Shown here: positions 1 through 7,517 of the stretch, one piece after another | Layout of the letters: each line of letters starts with the position of its first letter | How positions within the stretch are numbered: the stretch's first letter is position 1 | From: Granulosicoccus sp964435305 | GTDB lineage: Bacteria > Pseudomonadota > Gammaproteobacteria > Granulosicoccales > Granulosicoccaceae | NCBI GenBank assembly: GCA_964435305.1 | Contig: CAYSZH010000041.1 | Coordinates: 1-29,803, forward strand | DNA length: 29,803 nt | Reading direction: 5' to 3' | Made by a program: the position numbers and the translations under genes | The notes under the pieces: generated by a model | What the model was told of the DNA's origin: nothing | The model's input: the letters and a program-made list of their open reading frames with translations, nothing else | Databases searched by the model: none

Positions 1-524
1 ATCCCCGTAGCTGTATTAGGTTTGCTATTCGAGCTTAATATGAAGTCACAGTTTGAATATTTGCATTCACTCACATGCGTTTTGTTAAGCAAAGCAATAT
101 CGCTTGCAAAAAGCGCACATTGTGTAAATGTTTTTTTCTCTATAGATTTTTTAAGCGGGTGCATAATCGAGGAAAGGTTTATGGAATGCGATGTGAAACT
201 TGGATCCATGGGGTTAACATAGGACAAATTCCTGCGTTTAAACGAATCTATTCGGATTCTTTCCGTCTTCCATAGTCCCCATCTAGCATGCAGCCCTAGC
301 CCGCCAAAAATAGCAAACCAAAAAAACGCAAAAGTTAACAAACCCGCCAACCACCAGCTGATTGGCGAGTATAGATTAAGAAATTCAGTGGCCTTGGCTA
401 AATGCACGCTAATAGCCGCTCCCGCCAAGGAAATTAAGGCTGTGACTCCCTTCTCTTTGGACAAGCGATCTAACAGCGAAAGGTACGTATCTATATCGCT
501 TAATTTTTCTGTCAGCTTTGGCAT
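1..524 (-). CDS. Hypothetical membrane protein, C-terminus cut by window edge
   Basis: I read this frame directly: it starts at ATG 524-522 and stays open for 174 codons to the left edge. An in-frame TAA lies two codons upstream, so this is the first possible ATG. A weak GGGAC Shine-Dalgarno-like run precedes it. The N-terminus (MPKLTEKLSDIDTYL) is charged and soluble. Residues about 27-44 are moderately hydrophobic, and about 54-79 form a strong Trp/Phe-rich membrane segment followed by a basic stretch. The visible rest is polar and cytoplasmic-looking, with several Cys residues. This suggests one or two membrane spans with a soluble C-terminal domain. I recognise no family. It is divergent from the cysD fusion gene. 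The C-terminus lies outside the window. Confidence 0.6.
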   Translation of the reverse strand, partial: MPKLTEKLSDIDTYLSLLDRLSKEKGVTALISLAGAAISVHLAKATEFLNLYSPISWWLAGLLTFAFFWFAIFGGLGLHARWGLWKTERIRIDSFKRRNLSYVNPMDPSFTSHSINLSSIMHPLKKSIEKKTFTQCALFASDIALLNKTHVSECKYSNCDFILSSNSKPNTATG

Positions 525-527
525 CGC

Positions 528-650
528 TTATTGTCCCACATCCGATATCACTAGCCCGAATGGAATATCGACTAGTAAAACTTTTACACCCAGCGCCAGA
601 AAATCGAACTTTCCTAGCCCATTGAATGAAAAAACAGAAAACAACGCCAC
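528..650 (-). CDS. Possible 40-residue hydrophobic small ORF
   Basis: A GTG at 650-648 opens a 40-codon frame ending in TAA (530-528). It is separated from the next gene's ATG by a single GCG codon and lies in the same frame. The product is hydrophobic near its C-terminus (VKVLLVDIPFGLVISDVGQ) and could be a small membrane protein. There is no visible ribosome binding site. It may instead be the degraded N-terminus of the following gene, with the TAA an acquired stop, or chance. The claim rests only on the tight spacing and amino-acid composition. Confidence 0.2.
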   Translation of the reverse strand: MALFSVFSFNGLGKFDFLALGVKVLLVDIPFGLVISDVGQ

Positions 651-892
651 TTAACTGACGAAGATATCCACAGGCTTGTTCAGAAACGGTACACTTCTCG
701 CTAGTTTTCCAGCATTGAATGGAAAATATTTTCTGTACAATTGATTCACGAATTAAGTTATTGATTTGCATGCAGTTATTGCTCACGTATGCCAATGGGA
801 TAAACGCGGATCAATTCGCAGGCATAATAACTGCAATAACTTTTACAGCTCTATCCATTTAAATTATTTAATAGTCTACCGCTACCGTTTGT
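651..892. other. Intergenic region between divergent genes
   Basis: No convincing gene here. An inverted repeat TTTTCCA (705-711) / TGGAAAA (720-726) lies toward the leftward gene and could be an operator. A cluster of GTTATTG/CAATAAC elements (756-840) lies toward the cysD fusion gene and is listed separately. The last 40 bases before the fusion ORF are AT-rich and would suit a promoter, but no clear -35/-10 pair stands out. Confidence 0.5.
756..840. promoter_or_regulatory. Cluster of GTTATTG / CAATAAC half-sites upstream of the cysD fusion gene
   Basis: AGTTATTG occurs at 756-763 and again at 774-781, 18 bp apart. The opposite orientation follows at 826-840 (AATAACTGCAATAAC). TGCAGTTATT (771-780) and AATAACTGCA (826-835) form a perfect 10-bp inverted repeat with a 45-bp spacer. 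CysB, the LysR-type activator of sulfate assimilation, binds degenerate ATAAC-rich half-sites, so a CysB site is a reasonable guess. The DNA-binding part of the downstream fusion protein is another candidate ligand. Seen: the repeats. Inferred: the binding protein. Confidence 0.4.
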
Positions 893-2728
893 ATGTCTCG
901 TAAAACCGTCAGTGTTCAGGAACTCAACGCCCAAAGGCGACGTGCAGTGCAACTGCGCGTAAACGGCTGCACATTGGCTTCGGTTCGTGAACAGGTCGGT
1001 TTGAGCACACCTACCATCGTCGCCGCGGTTAAGGCATTCGAATCAGGTGGCTGGCCCGCGGTGGATGTGAAACCACGCGGCAGACCAAACCAAAAGGCCA
1101 ATAATGGTCTGGATGAGAACGCACTGAGGCAATCGCTACTCGAATCAGCCTTTGCGGCTTACGATAAAAACAAGCTGTGGTCTACGGTTGCAGTGCGCGA
1201 GTGGTTATCCAGCGAGCACCAACTGGAAGTGAGCACACAAACCGCGGCCAGTTACTTAAGTAAATGGTCACTCTCGCCTACCAATCTTGCCAAAGTCGCT
1301 TTGCCGCAGAAGGATACGCAGCGCCAACACTGGCTGGACACACACTACAAACAATTTTGTGCTGACGCCAAAGCCTCGGGCAAGAGCATCGTCTGGGTGG
1401 GCGTGGCCGCAATCAACGATGGGCTTTATCTGATATACGCGCACACATTGCGCGGGCGTTGCTTTTGGCAATTTTGCCAGGGTCAGCCAGCGACCGCTGA
1501 TTACTTACGATTTTTCGATGCGCTGGCTGAAACCAGCGCAAAGGGCATGGCACTGGTATTGCCTAATCAACACATCACTAAAGATGCAAATTTGTGCGCA
1601 CACATAAAGGCGCAGTCTTCACTTTTTATTGCAGCTGATGCTGATTACAAGCTGACACACAATTCTTTTGATTCAACAAGCCACCCCAAAAAGGTGGTAA
1701 CTGGAACCCACATGAGTAACCCAAACCCAAGCACACGCGCCGCTGCGAATGATGCTGCGGAAAAAAAACCTACATCTATACCGAATAAACCTGCATCAAA
1801 CGATTCGGTTAGCTCTGCTATTAATTCAGATACGTTAACTCACTTACAGCGACTGGAAGCTGAAAGCATTCACATCATGCGCGAAGTGGTTGCAGAAGCA
1901 AACAACCCGGTAATGATGTACTCCATCGGTAAAGACAGTGCGGTGATGTTGCATCTGGCACGTAAGGCTTTTTATCCAGCACCACTTCCGTTCCCACTGT
2001 TGCACGTCGACACACGCTGGAAGTTTCAGGCTATGTACGATTTTCGCGACACGATAGCAAATGAGCAAGGCATTGAACTGATCACGCACACTAACCCCGA
2101 AGGTATCGAGAAGGACGTAAACCCGTTTACACACGGCTCAGCCCTTCACACCGATATCATGAAAACCGAGGCATTAAAACAAGCGCTGGATAAACACGGA
2201 TTTGATGTCGCCTTCGGTGGTGCACGTCGCGATGAAGAAAAATCACGCTCAAAAGAGCGCGTATTTTCGTTCAGAACCAATCAGCATCGCTGGGAACCCA
2301 AAAGCCAGCGCCCCGAGCTATGGAATCTCTACAACGGTCGCAAACAAAACGGTGAAAGTATTCGCGCATTTCCTCTATCCAACTGGACAGAGCTTGATAT
2401 CTGGCAGTACATACACCAACAGAACATCCCCATCGTTCCACTCTACTTCGCCGGCAAACGTCCCGTGGTTGAGCGTGATGGCATGTTGATTATGGTCGAC
2501 GACGATCGTATGCCATTACGAGAAGGTGAAGTCCCAATGATGCGCAACGTGCGCTTTAGAACACTCGGCTGTTATCCGCTGACAGCGGCGGTTGATTCAG
2601 AAGCCAACACGCTATCTGAAATTATTCAGGAAATGCTGCTAACCAAAACTTCAGAGAGGCAGGGCCGCATGATCGATCACGACTCTGCAGCGTCAATGGA
2701 AAAGAAAAAGCAAGAGGGCTATTTCTAA
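893..2728 (+). CDS. cysD: Degenerate IS630-like transposase fused to sulfate adenylyltransferase subunit 2 (CysD)
   Basis: The 611-residue ORF has two unrelated halves. Residues 314-611 are a full CysD, the small subunit of ATP sulfurylase, which makes APS from ATP and sulfate with CysN. The PP-loop motif SIGKDS is at 344-349, followed by the family's FGGARRDEEKSRSKER region. Residues 1-260 resemble an IS630-family transposase: a helix-turn-helix (about 11-54, ending SGGW and PRGRP), a second winged-helix region (about 72-130) and an RNase H-like segment (about 163-258). The catalytic acids are gone: where IS630 enzymes have DE and DN, this protein has Gly170-Val171 and Pro224-Asn225, and no clear final Glu exists. 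Residues 274-313 form a polar linker. Its stop overlaps the cysNC start by one base (TAATG). The start at 893 has no clear Shine-Dalgarno. An internal ATG at 1712 could give a free CysD of 338 residues. Confidence 0.9.
   Translation: MSRKTVSVQELNAQRRRAVQLRVNGCTLASVREQVGLSTPTIVAAVKAFESGGWPAVDVKPRGRPNQKANNGLDENALRQSLLESAFAAYDKNKLWSTVAVREWLSSEHQLEVSTQTAASYLSKWSLSPTNLAKVALPQKDTQRQHWLDTHYKQFCADAKASGKSIVWVGVAAINDGLYLIYAHTLRGRCFWQFCQGQPATADYLRFFDALAETSAKGMALVLPNQHITKDANLCAHIKAQSSLFIAADADYKLTHNSFDSTSHPKKVVTGTHMSNPNPSTRAAANDAAEKKPTSIPNKPASNDSVSSAINSDTLTHLQRLEAESIHIMREVVAEANNPVMMYSIGKDSAVMLHLARKAFYPAPLPFPLLHVDTRWKFQAMYDFRDTIANEQGIELITHTNPEGIEKDVNPFTHGSALHTDIMKTEALKQALDKHGFDVAFGGARRDEEKSRSKERVFSFRTNQHRWEPKSQRPELWNLYNGRKQNGESIRAFPLSNWTELDIWQYIHQQNIPIVPLYFAGKRPVVERDGMLIMVDDDRMPLREGEVPMMRNVRFRTLGCYPLTAAVDSEANTLSEIIQEMLLTKTSERQGRMIDHDSAASMEKKKQEGYF
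1681..1714 (+). promoter_or_regulatory. Hairpin and possible internal translation start for free CysD
   Basis: CCACC (1681-1685) and GGTGG (1693-1697) can pair around a seven-base A-rich loop. An in-frame ATG follows at 1712-1714 (Met274 of the fusion). The GGTGG arm could act as a Shine-Dalgarno but lies 14 bases from the ATG; GGAA at 1703-1706 is closer and weaker. If used, this start would yield CysD with a 40-residue polar leader and without the transposase half. Internal initiation is an inference. Confidence 0.3.
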
Positions 2729-4638
2729 TGCATTCTCAATCAGACGATTTAATTGCCAACGATATTGAACAGTATCTTGGTGTCCATGAAAACAAGAGCC
2801 TGCTCCGCTTTATCACCTGCGGCAGTGTAGATGACGGTAAAAGCACGCTCATTGGTCGTATGCTGTTTGAGACCAAAGTGCTATTTGAGGATCAGCTGGA
2901 AGCGGTTGAGGCCGAGTCAAAGAAATGGGGTACACAAGGCAGTGATATGGATATCGCACTGCTCGTGGATGGCCTGGCAGCCGAACGTGAGCAAGGTATT
3001 ACCATTGATGTCGCCTATCGCTTTTTCGCAACTGATAAACGCAAATTTATTGTTGCCGATACGCCAGGGCACGAACAATACACTCGAAATATGATCACTG
3101 GCGCATCCACTGCCGATGTCGCCATCATATTGATTGATGCCCGCTCAGGTTTACTTACACAAACAAAGCGTCACTCGTATTTAGTGTCGTTACTCGGTAT
3201 TCGCAACGTGGTATTGGCTGTAAACAAAATGGATTTAATAAACCACGATGAAACCGTCTTTAATAGCATTGTGGAAGACTACAAAGCGTTTGCACAACAG
3301 CTTGATATCGAAAACATCACAGCGATTCCTATTTCAGCTTTAAACGGCGATAACATTGTTCAACGCAGAGACAATATGCCCTGGTACCATGGCACCACGC
3401 TATTGAGTTATCTGGAAACCGTTAAACTGGATAACGATATTAATCGCACCCTGCCCATGCGCATGCCTGTGCAATGGGTCAATCGCCCTAACCTGGATTT
3501 CCGAGGTTTTGCCGGTACCTTGGCAAGTGGCGAGGTACGCCCTGGCGACAGCATACGCGTGCAACCATCTGGTAAGACCAGTAAGGTATTACGCGTTGTT
3601 TCGATGGATGGCGATATGGAGTTGGCTGTTGCCGGTCAATCTATTACGCTGACACTTGAAGACGAAATCGATATTTCACGTGGTGATGTTATATCTACCA
3701 CCGATCAGCCGGCAAGTTCGGCGGATCAGTTCGAGGTATCGCTGGTTTGGATGCATGAAGATCCGCTATTACCCGGCCGCCCCTATCTATTAAAGATTGG
3801 CACCAAAACAGTTACCGCAACCATTACCAACATCAAGTATGAAGTTAACGTCAATACGCTTGAGCAAGTTGCTGCAACCACTCTGGAACTTAATTCCATA
3901 GCGGTATGTACCATTAATACCGATCAGCAAGTCGCGTTTGACGCCTACAAAGACAACCGTGAAATGGGTGCCTTTATTCTGTTTGATCGAATCAGCAATG
4001 CTACAGTGGGTGCAGGCATGCTGCATTTTGCATTGCGTCGCTCTGACAATATCCACATGCAGGCAACTGATGTAGATAAAGAAAAACGCAGCGAACTCAA
4101 ACAGCAGAAGTCTTGTGTTATCTGGTTTACCGGCCTCTCCGGTTCTGGTAAATCTACCGTGGCCAACGTGGTTGAGCGCAAGCTTGCCAATATGGGCCAG
4201 CACACATACCTACTCGATGGTGACAATGTGCGGCACGGCTTAAATAAAGACCTCGGCTTCACCGACGCTGACCGAGTTGAAAATATACGTCGTATTGGCG
4301 AGGTGGCCAAGCTCATGGTTGATTCAGGGCTTATCGTACTTACCGCATTTATATCGCCGTTTCGATCTGAGCGAGCATTGGCGCGAAGCCTGGTAGATGA
4401 AGGTGAGTTTCAGGAAGTGTTTGTTGAAACCCCTCTGCACGTAGCAGAACAACGCGATCCAAAAGGCTTGTATAAAAAAGCAAGGCGTGGTGAATTGAAA
4501 AACTTCACCGGCATTGACTCACCCTACGAGCCACCGGAATCACCAGAGATTCTAGTCGATACGTCCGCTTTGTCTGCCGAACAGGCCGCTGAGAAGATCA
4601 TTGCCCAATTACGTAAAAATGGTATTCTAAATGGCTAA
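2728..4638 (+). CDS. cysNC: Sulfate adenylyltransferase subunit 1 / APS kinase (CysNC)
   Basis: Bifunctional 636-residue enzyme for cytoplasmic sulfate activation. The N-terminal EF-Tu-like GTPase (CysN) has its P-loop GSVDDGKST at residues 32-40, then DTPGHEQYTRN and NKMD. It couples GTP hydrolysis to APS formation by CysD. Beta-barrel domains follow. The C-terminal APS kinase (CysC) begins near residue 455, with P-loop GLSGSGKST at 469-477 and the typical DGDNVRHGL and FTGIDSPYE motifs, and makes PAPS. The length matches fused CysNC proteins. Translation is coupled to cysD through the TAATG overlap, and AGAGGG upstream lies inside cysD. No truncation or missing motif is seen. Confidence 0.97.
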   Translation: MHSQSDDLIANDIEQYLGVHENKSLLRFITCGSVDDGKSTLIGRMLFETKVLFEDQLEAVEAESKKWGTQGSDMDIALLVDGLAAEREQGITIDVAYRFFATDKRKFIVADTPGHEQYTRNMITGASTADVAIILIDARSGLLTQTKRHSYLVSLLGIRNVVLAVNKMDLINHDETVFNSIVEDYKAFAQQLDIENITAIPISALNGDNIVQRRDNMPWYHGTTLLSYLETVKLDNDINRTLPMRMPVQWVNRPNLDFRGFAGTLASGEVRPGDSIRVQPSGKTSKVLRVVSMDGDMELAVAGQSITLTLEDEIDISRGDVISTTDQPASSADQFEVSLVWMHEDPLLPGRPYLLKIGTKTVTATITNIKYEVNVNTLEQVAATTLELNSIAVCTINTDQQVAFDAYKDNREMGAFILFDRISNATVGAGMLHFALRRSDNIHMQATDVDKEKRSELKQQKSCVIWFTGLSGSGKSTVANVVERKLANMGQHTYLLDGDNVRHGLNKDLGFTDADRVENIRRIGEVAKLMVDSGLIVLTAFISPFRSERALARSLVDEGEFQEVFVETPLHVAEQRDPKGLYKKARRGELKNFTGIDSPYEPPESPEILVDTSALSAEQAAEKIIAQLRKNGILNG

Positions 4639-4688
4639 ATGGTGGGCATTCGTAGCTCGAACTTGAGCGCGGCCAATAAGCAAATGCG

Positions 4689-4722
4689 AAAGCCGCAGCA
4701 TAGGATATGTTGCGGCTTTTTG
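4689..4722 (+). terminator. Rho-independent terminator after cysNC
   Basis: AAAGCCGCAGCATA (4689-4702) pairs with TATGTTGCGGCTTT (4706-4719), apart from one G-U position, around a three-base loop. A T-run follows on the plus strand. It sits between convergent cysNC and the flavin reductase gene. The minus-strand tract is poorer in T, so it probably serves mainly the cys operon. Confidence 0.85.
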
Positions 4723-4741
4723 TTATTTTGGCTCAGTAAAA

Positions 4742-5278
4742 CTAAGAATCAAAACTGCCAAACTGCCCCTTAAAAAACAATAAGGGTTCACCGTCATTCT
4801 GTATCGCCCTTTCCACACGCCCAATGATGATCGTATGATCGCCCTCATCGTACTGTGCTCGCATGCTACATTCAAAGCGTGCCAGTGCATCGTTTAGGAT
4901 GGGATCATCATGCTCGTTCTTAGACCAACGCCGTGGTGCAAATTTATCCACTGTACGAGAAAAATCTAAAGCTAATTCGGCTTGATTTTTGTGCAGAACG
5001 TTGACTACAAAATGCTTGCTGCTCTCAAAAAGTGAACAACATCCAGAGCGCTTGGCGACTGACCACAGAATTAATGGCGGGTCGAGTGATACGGATGCAA
5101 AACTGTTGACTGTCATCCCGATGGGGCCATTTGGCGTGTCGATGCTCACGATAGTCACGCCCGTACCAAAGCGTCCTAATGCATGTCGATATTCCCGTGC
5201 ATTTTGAGCATTGGGCACAAAGCCATGTATGTTCCCCATGTCAGAGCCTGATTCAGGTAACGGAAATGGTGCGTTCAT
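4742..5278 (-). CDS. Flavin reductase, likely partner of the adjacent FMNH2 monooxygenase (SmoA-like)
   Basis: A 178-residue protein of the flavin reductase-like (HpaC/split-barrel) family, which uses NAD(P)H to make free FMNH2 for a partner monooxygenase. Diagnostic stretches are RHALGRFGTGVTIVS, GMTVNSFASVSLDPPLILW and the GDHTIIIGRV strand near the end. I chose ATG 5278 because its ATGA overlaps the TGA stop of the upstream aldo/keto reductase, a typical coupled start. A longer frame reaching 5320 would add 14 residues inside the neighbouring gene. It is the last gene of a three-gene operon. In the sulfoquinovose monooxygenase pathway the equivalent is SmoA. Function as a flavin reductase is well supported; the specific partner is inferred from context. 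Confidence 0.88.
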   Translation of the reverse strand: MNAPFPLPESGSDMGNIHGFVPNAQNAREYRHALGRFGTGVTIVSIDTPNGPIGMTVNSFASVSLDPPLILWSVAKRSGCCSLFESSKHFVVNVLHKNQAELALDFSRTVDKFAPRRWSKNEHDDPILNDALARFECSMRAQYDEGDHTIIIGRVERAIQNDGEPLLFFKGQFGSFDS

Positions 5279-6177
5279 GCGACTTCTACCCCATTCGCCG
5301 CCTGGAGCAGCACGAACCACTCTTCACGGCTCATTTCTACTTTCGTTGCGGCTGTTATTTGTCTAATACGATGCAAATTATTGGTACCCACCACAGGCAG
5401 AATTCGGCTCGGGTGTTTCAACAGCCAGGCAATGGCGATGGCATCTATTCCCACTTCATGGTTAAACGCACTCTCAGATAATGCGTTGTGTAGTTCGGCG
5501 TTTTGCTGATCGAGGCCAACAAACAATCGCCCACCTGCCAATGGTGACCAAGCCATGGGCGAAACCCCACGCTCTTGCAGGTAGGACACGGTGCCATCTG
5601 TAAAAAACGTATTCTCTAACAAGCTCAGTTCAATCTGATTGGTCACAAGCGTAGCTTCAAGAGACGATTGCAGAAGTGTCCAATCCCAATGCATAAAGTT
5701 AGATACACCCACCGATCTAATTTTGCCCTCAGCGATAAGCGCATCCAGCACTTGAGCAGTTTCAACATGATCCATTAATGGATCTGGACGGTGTAGCAGC
5801 AATACATCAATGACATCGATAGCCATGTTACTTAATGATGTTTCAACGCTGCTGCGGATATGCGCAGCGCTGGTATCGTAATGCTTCACTTTTCGGTTGG
5901 GGAATTTATCCGAGAGTAAATTAATATCGCACTTAGTTATGATCTGAATTTGATTACGTAAATGTGGAGATTGTTTGAGTACGGTGCCAAACAAGCTCTC
6001 GCAAGCATAATCACCATAAATATCAGCCTGATCAAACGTTGTGATGCCTTGCCCTATACAGGTGTCGATTTTCGCCTGAATATGCTTTACTGATGTATCA
6101 GAATCATCACCAAGACGCCACATGCCATAAATCAAACGGCTAACGTCCAACCCAGTTTGTAGTTCAACTCGTTCCAT
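5275..6177 (-). CDS. Aldo/keto reductase, candidate 6-dehydroglucose reductase (SmoB-like)
   Basis: A 300-residue aldo/keto reductase with a (beta/alpha)8 fold and NADPH use expected. The catalytic tetrad is visible: Asp49 and Tyr54 in FDQADIYG, Lys82 in ITKCD, and His129 in LLLHRPDP. The C-terminal VVGTNNLHRIRQ is a cofactor-binding segment. It resembles the YdhF branch. From memory, it also resembles SmoB, which reduces 6-oxo-glucose to glucose after sulfoquinovose desulfonation; I could not align them. Its ATG overlaps the stop of the monooxygenase gene by one base (TAATG), and its TGA overlaps the flavin reductase start, so the three genes are translationally coupled. The substrate is not readable from the sequence. 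Confidence 0.88.
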   Translation of the reverse strand: MERVELQTGLDVSRLIYGMWRLGDDSDTSVKHIQAKIDTCIGQGITTFDQADIYGDYACESLFGTVLKQSPHLRNQIQIITKCDINLLSDKFPNRKVKHYDTSAAHIRSSVETSLSNMAIDVIDVLLLHRPDPLMDHVETAQVLDALIAEGKIRSVGVSNFMHWDWTLLQSSLEATLVTNQIELSLLENTFFTDGTVSYLQERGVSPMAWSPLAGGRLFVGLDQQNAELHNALSESAFNHEVGIDAIAIAWLLKHPSRILPVVGTNNLHRIRQITAATKVEMSREEWFVLLQAANGVEVA

Positions 6178-7334
6178 TAGACGCGGGTTCCAACACCTAA
6201 CGGTGTATTAGGTGTGGAATTGGGTCTGCGGCCATACGCTTCCGGTAGGGAACAGGTGTCTAAATGCGGTAACACCAGCCGGCCAAATTGTTCACACTCG
6301 TCCAGATGCGGATAACCAGAGAATATAAATGAACGAATACCCATTGCCCTGTACTCTTCTATTTCGGCAATAATCTGCTCAGGGGTGCCCACCAGTGCCG
6401 CACCGCAGCCTGATCTTGCACGCCCAACACCGGTCCAGAGATGGGGCTCCACATAACCTTCGTCATCCGCTGCATCGCGATTTTTAGCCTGATGAGACAC
6501 TCCCAACGAGGTTGAGTCCAACGCTCGCTCACGAATCTTTGACCCTTGATCATCATCCAGTTGAGACACAAGCTTACGTGCATGCTCACGCGCTTCTTCT
6601 TCGGTTTCGCGCACAATCATATGGACACGCAAACCGTAATCGATAACACGACCAAACTTCTCAGCACAGGCATTGACCGCTTGCATGCGCTCTGCCAAAA
6701 CGTTTTTCTTTTCTGGCCACATCAGATACACATCGCAATGCTCACCACACAGTTCAAGCGCGGGTGGAGAGTAGCCGCCGAAATACAGTAATGGACCACC
6801 GTTCTGTTGGTAGGGTTTTACTGGATCGGTGGTCAAGCCAGAGAATTGATAAATCTCACCATTAAAATTAATTTCATCTTGCGTCCACGCCTGTTTGAGA
6901 ATTTCTACAACCTCACGAGAACGTTGATAGCGATACGCACTATCTTCTTTCTGACCAGGAAAGTCGGATGAAATGATATTGACTGTAAAGCGGCCTTCGA
7001 GCATGTGATCTAAGGTCGCTAGTGTGCGTGCTAGCATGATAGGTTGCATCTCACCACAACGGACCGCCGCGAGCATGTTAATGTGCTTTGTCAGCGGTGC
7101 GTTTCCTGCAACGAAACTTAAAGTATCTTGCCCTACTTGATATGAAGACGGGCACAGAATGTTACGAAAGCCCAATTCATCGGCCTTTTGTAAAATCTGT
7201 GATGTATTAGACCAGCTACTGCGAAGATCACCTTCCGGCATGCCCAGAAAACGGTAGTCGTCGGAACACAGTGGAGCAAACCACGACACCTCTGACGCTG
7301 TTAACGCCTCGGATTTTATGGGCACAATACTCAT
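6177..7334 (-). CDS. SsuD-like FMNH2-dependent alkanesulfonate monooxygenase, candidate sulfoquinovose monooxygenase (SmoC-like)
   Basis: A 385-residue bacterial luciferase-like monooxygenase of the SsuD group, which cleaves C-S bonds of sulfonates with FMNH2 and O2, releasing sulfite and an aldehyde. SsuD residues Arg226, His228, Arg297 and Tyr331 have counterparts at a constant +10 offset: Arg236 and His238 (GLRVHMIVRET), Arg307 (GVGRARSG) and Tyr341 (SGYPHL). SsuD Cys54 aligns with Ser64, though Cys61 is close. These residues point to a sulfonate substrate. It heads the operon with an aldo/keto reductase and a flavin reductase, the composition of the SmoCBA set rather than of ssu operons, which carry ABC transporter genes. 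ATG 7334 follows GAGAG at a workable distance. The family is certain; the substrate is inferred. Confidence 0.9.
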   Translation of the reverse strand: MSIVPIKSEALTASEVSWFAPLCSDDYRFLGMPEGDLRSSWSNTSQILQKADELGFRNILCPSSYQVGQDTLSFVAGNAPLTKHINMLAAVRCGEMQPIMLARTLATLDHMLEGRFTVNIISSDFPGQKEDSAYRYQRSREVVEILKQAWTQDEINFNGEIYQFSGLTTDPVKPYQQNGGPLLYFGGYSPPALELCGEHCDVYLMWPEKKNVLAERMQAVNACAEKFGRVIDYGLRVHMIVRETEEEAREHARKLVSQLDDDQGSKIRERALDSTSLGVSHQAKNRDAADDEGYVEPHLWTGVGRARSGCGAALVGTPEQIIAEIEEYRAMGIRSFIFSGYPHLDECEQFGRLVLPHLDTCSLPEAYGRRPNSTPNTPLGVGTRV

Positions 7335-7360
7335 TTACGACACTCTCAGGCAGCCATTGC

Positions 7361-7398
7361 ATATCAATAGTGTATCAATGTATCATTTATATATCAAT
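7361..7398. promoter_or_regulatory. Tandem TATCAAT operator-like array in divergent spacer
   Basis: Four copies of [AG]TATCA[AT]T start at 7361, 7372, 7380 and 7391, spaced 11, 8 and 11 bp, so the outer copies are about three helical turns apart. The block lies in the 183-bp spacer between the divergent monooxygenase operon and the Gfo/Idh/MocA gene. TGTAT (7371-7375) and ATACA (7397-7401) also make an outer inverted repeat. A shared regulator for both directions is likely, but no regulator gene is adjacent. Confidence 0.45.
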
Positions 7399-7517
7399 AC
7401 AGCTGAATGTAATATTAAGATAACGTCGCTCGATTTACCGCAATCTGTACGCACAAAGTCTATGATGCCTGCGCGAAACAAATGCTAAAGACCGGAAAAA
7501 ACCAATAGAAAAACGCG

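Noticed and set aside
409..795. 128-codon minus-strand ORF in the left spacer
   Set aside because: It overlaps the better-supported membrane protein frame, is rich in Cys/Arg/Ser without pattern, and has no ribosome binding site.
893..1711. An active IS630 insertion upstream of cysD
   Set aside because: The catalytic residues are missing, no terminal inverted repeats with TA duplication are seen, and the frame continues into CysD. It is better read as a domesticated or relic domain.
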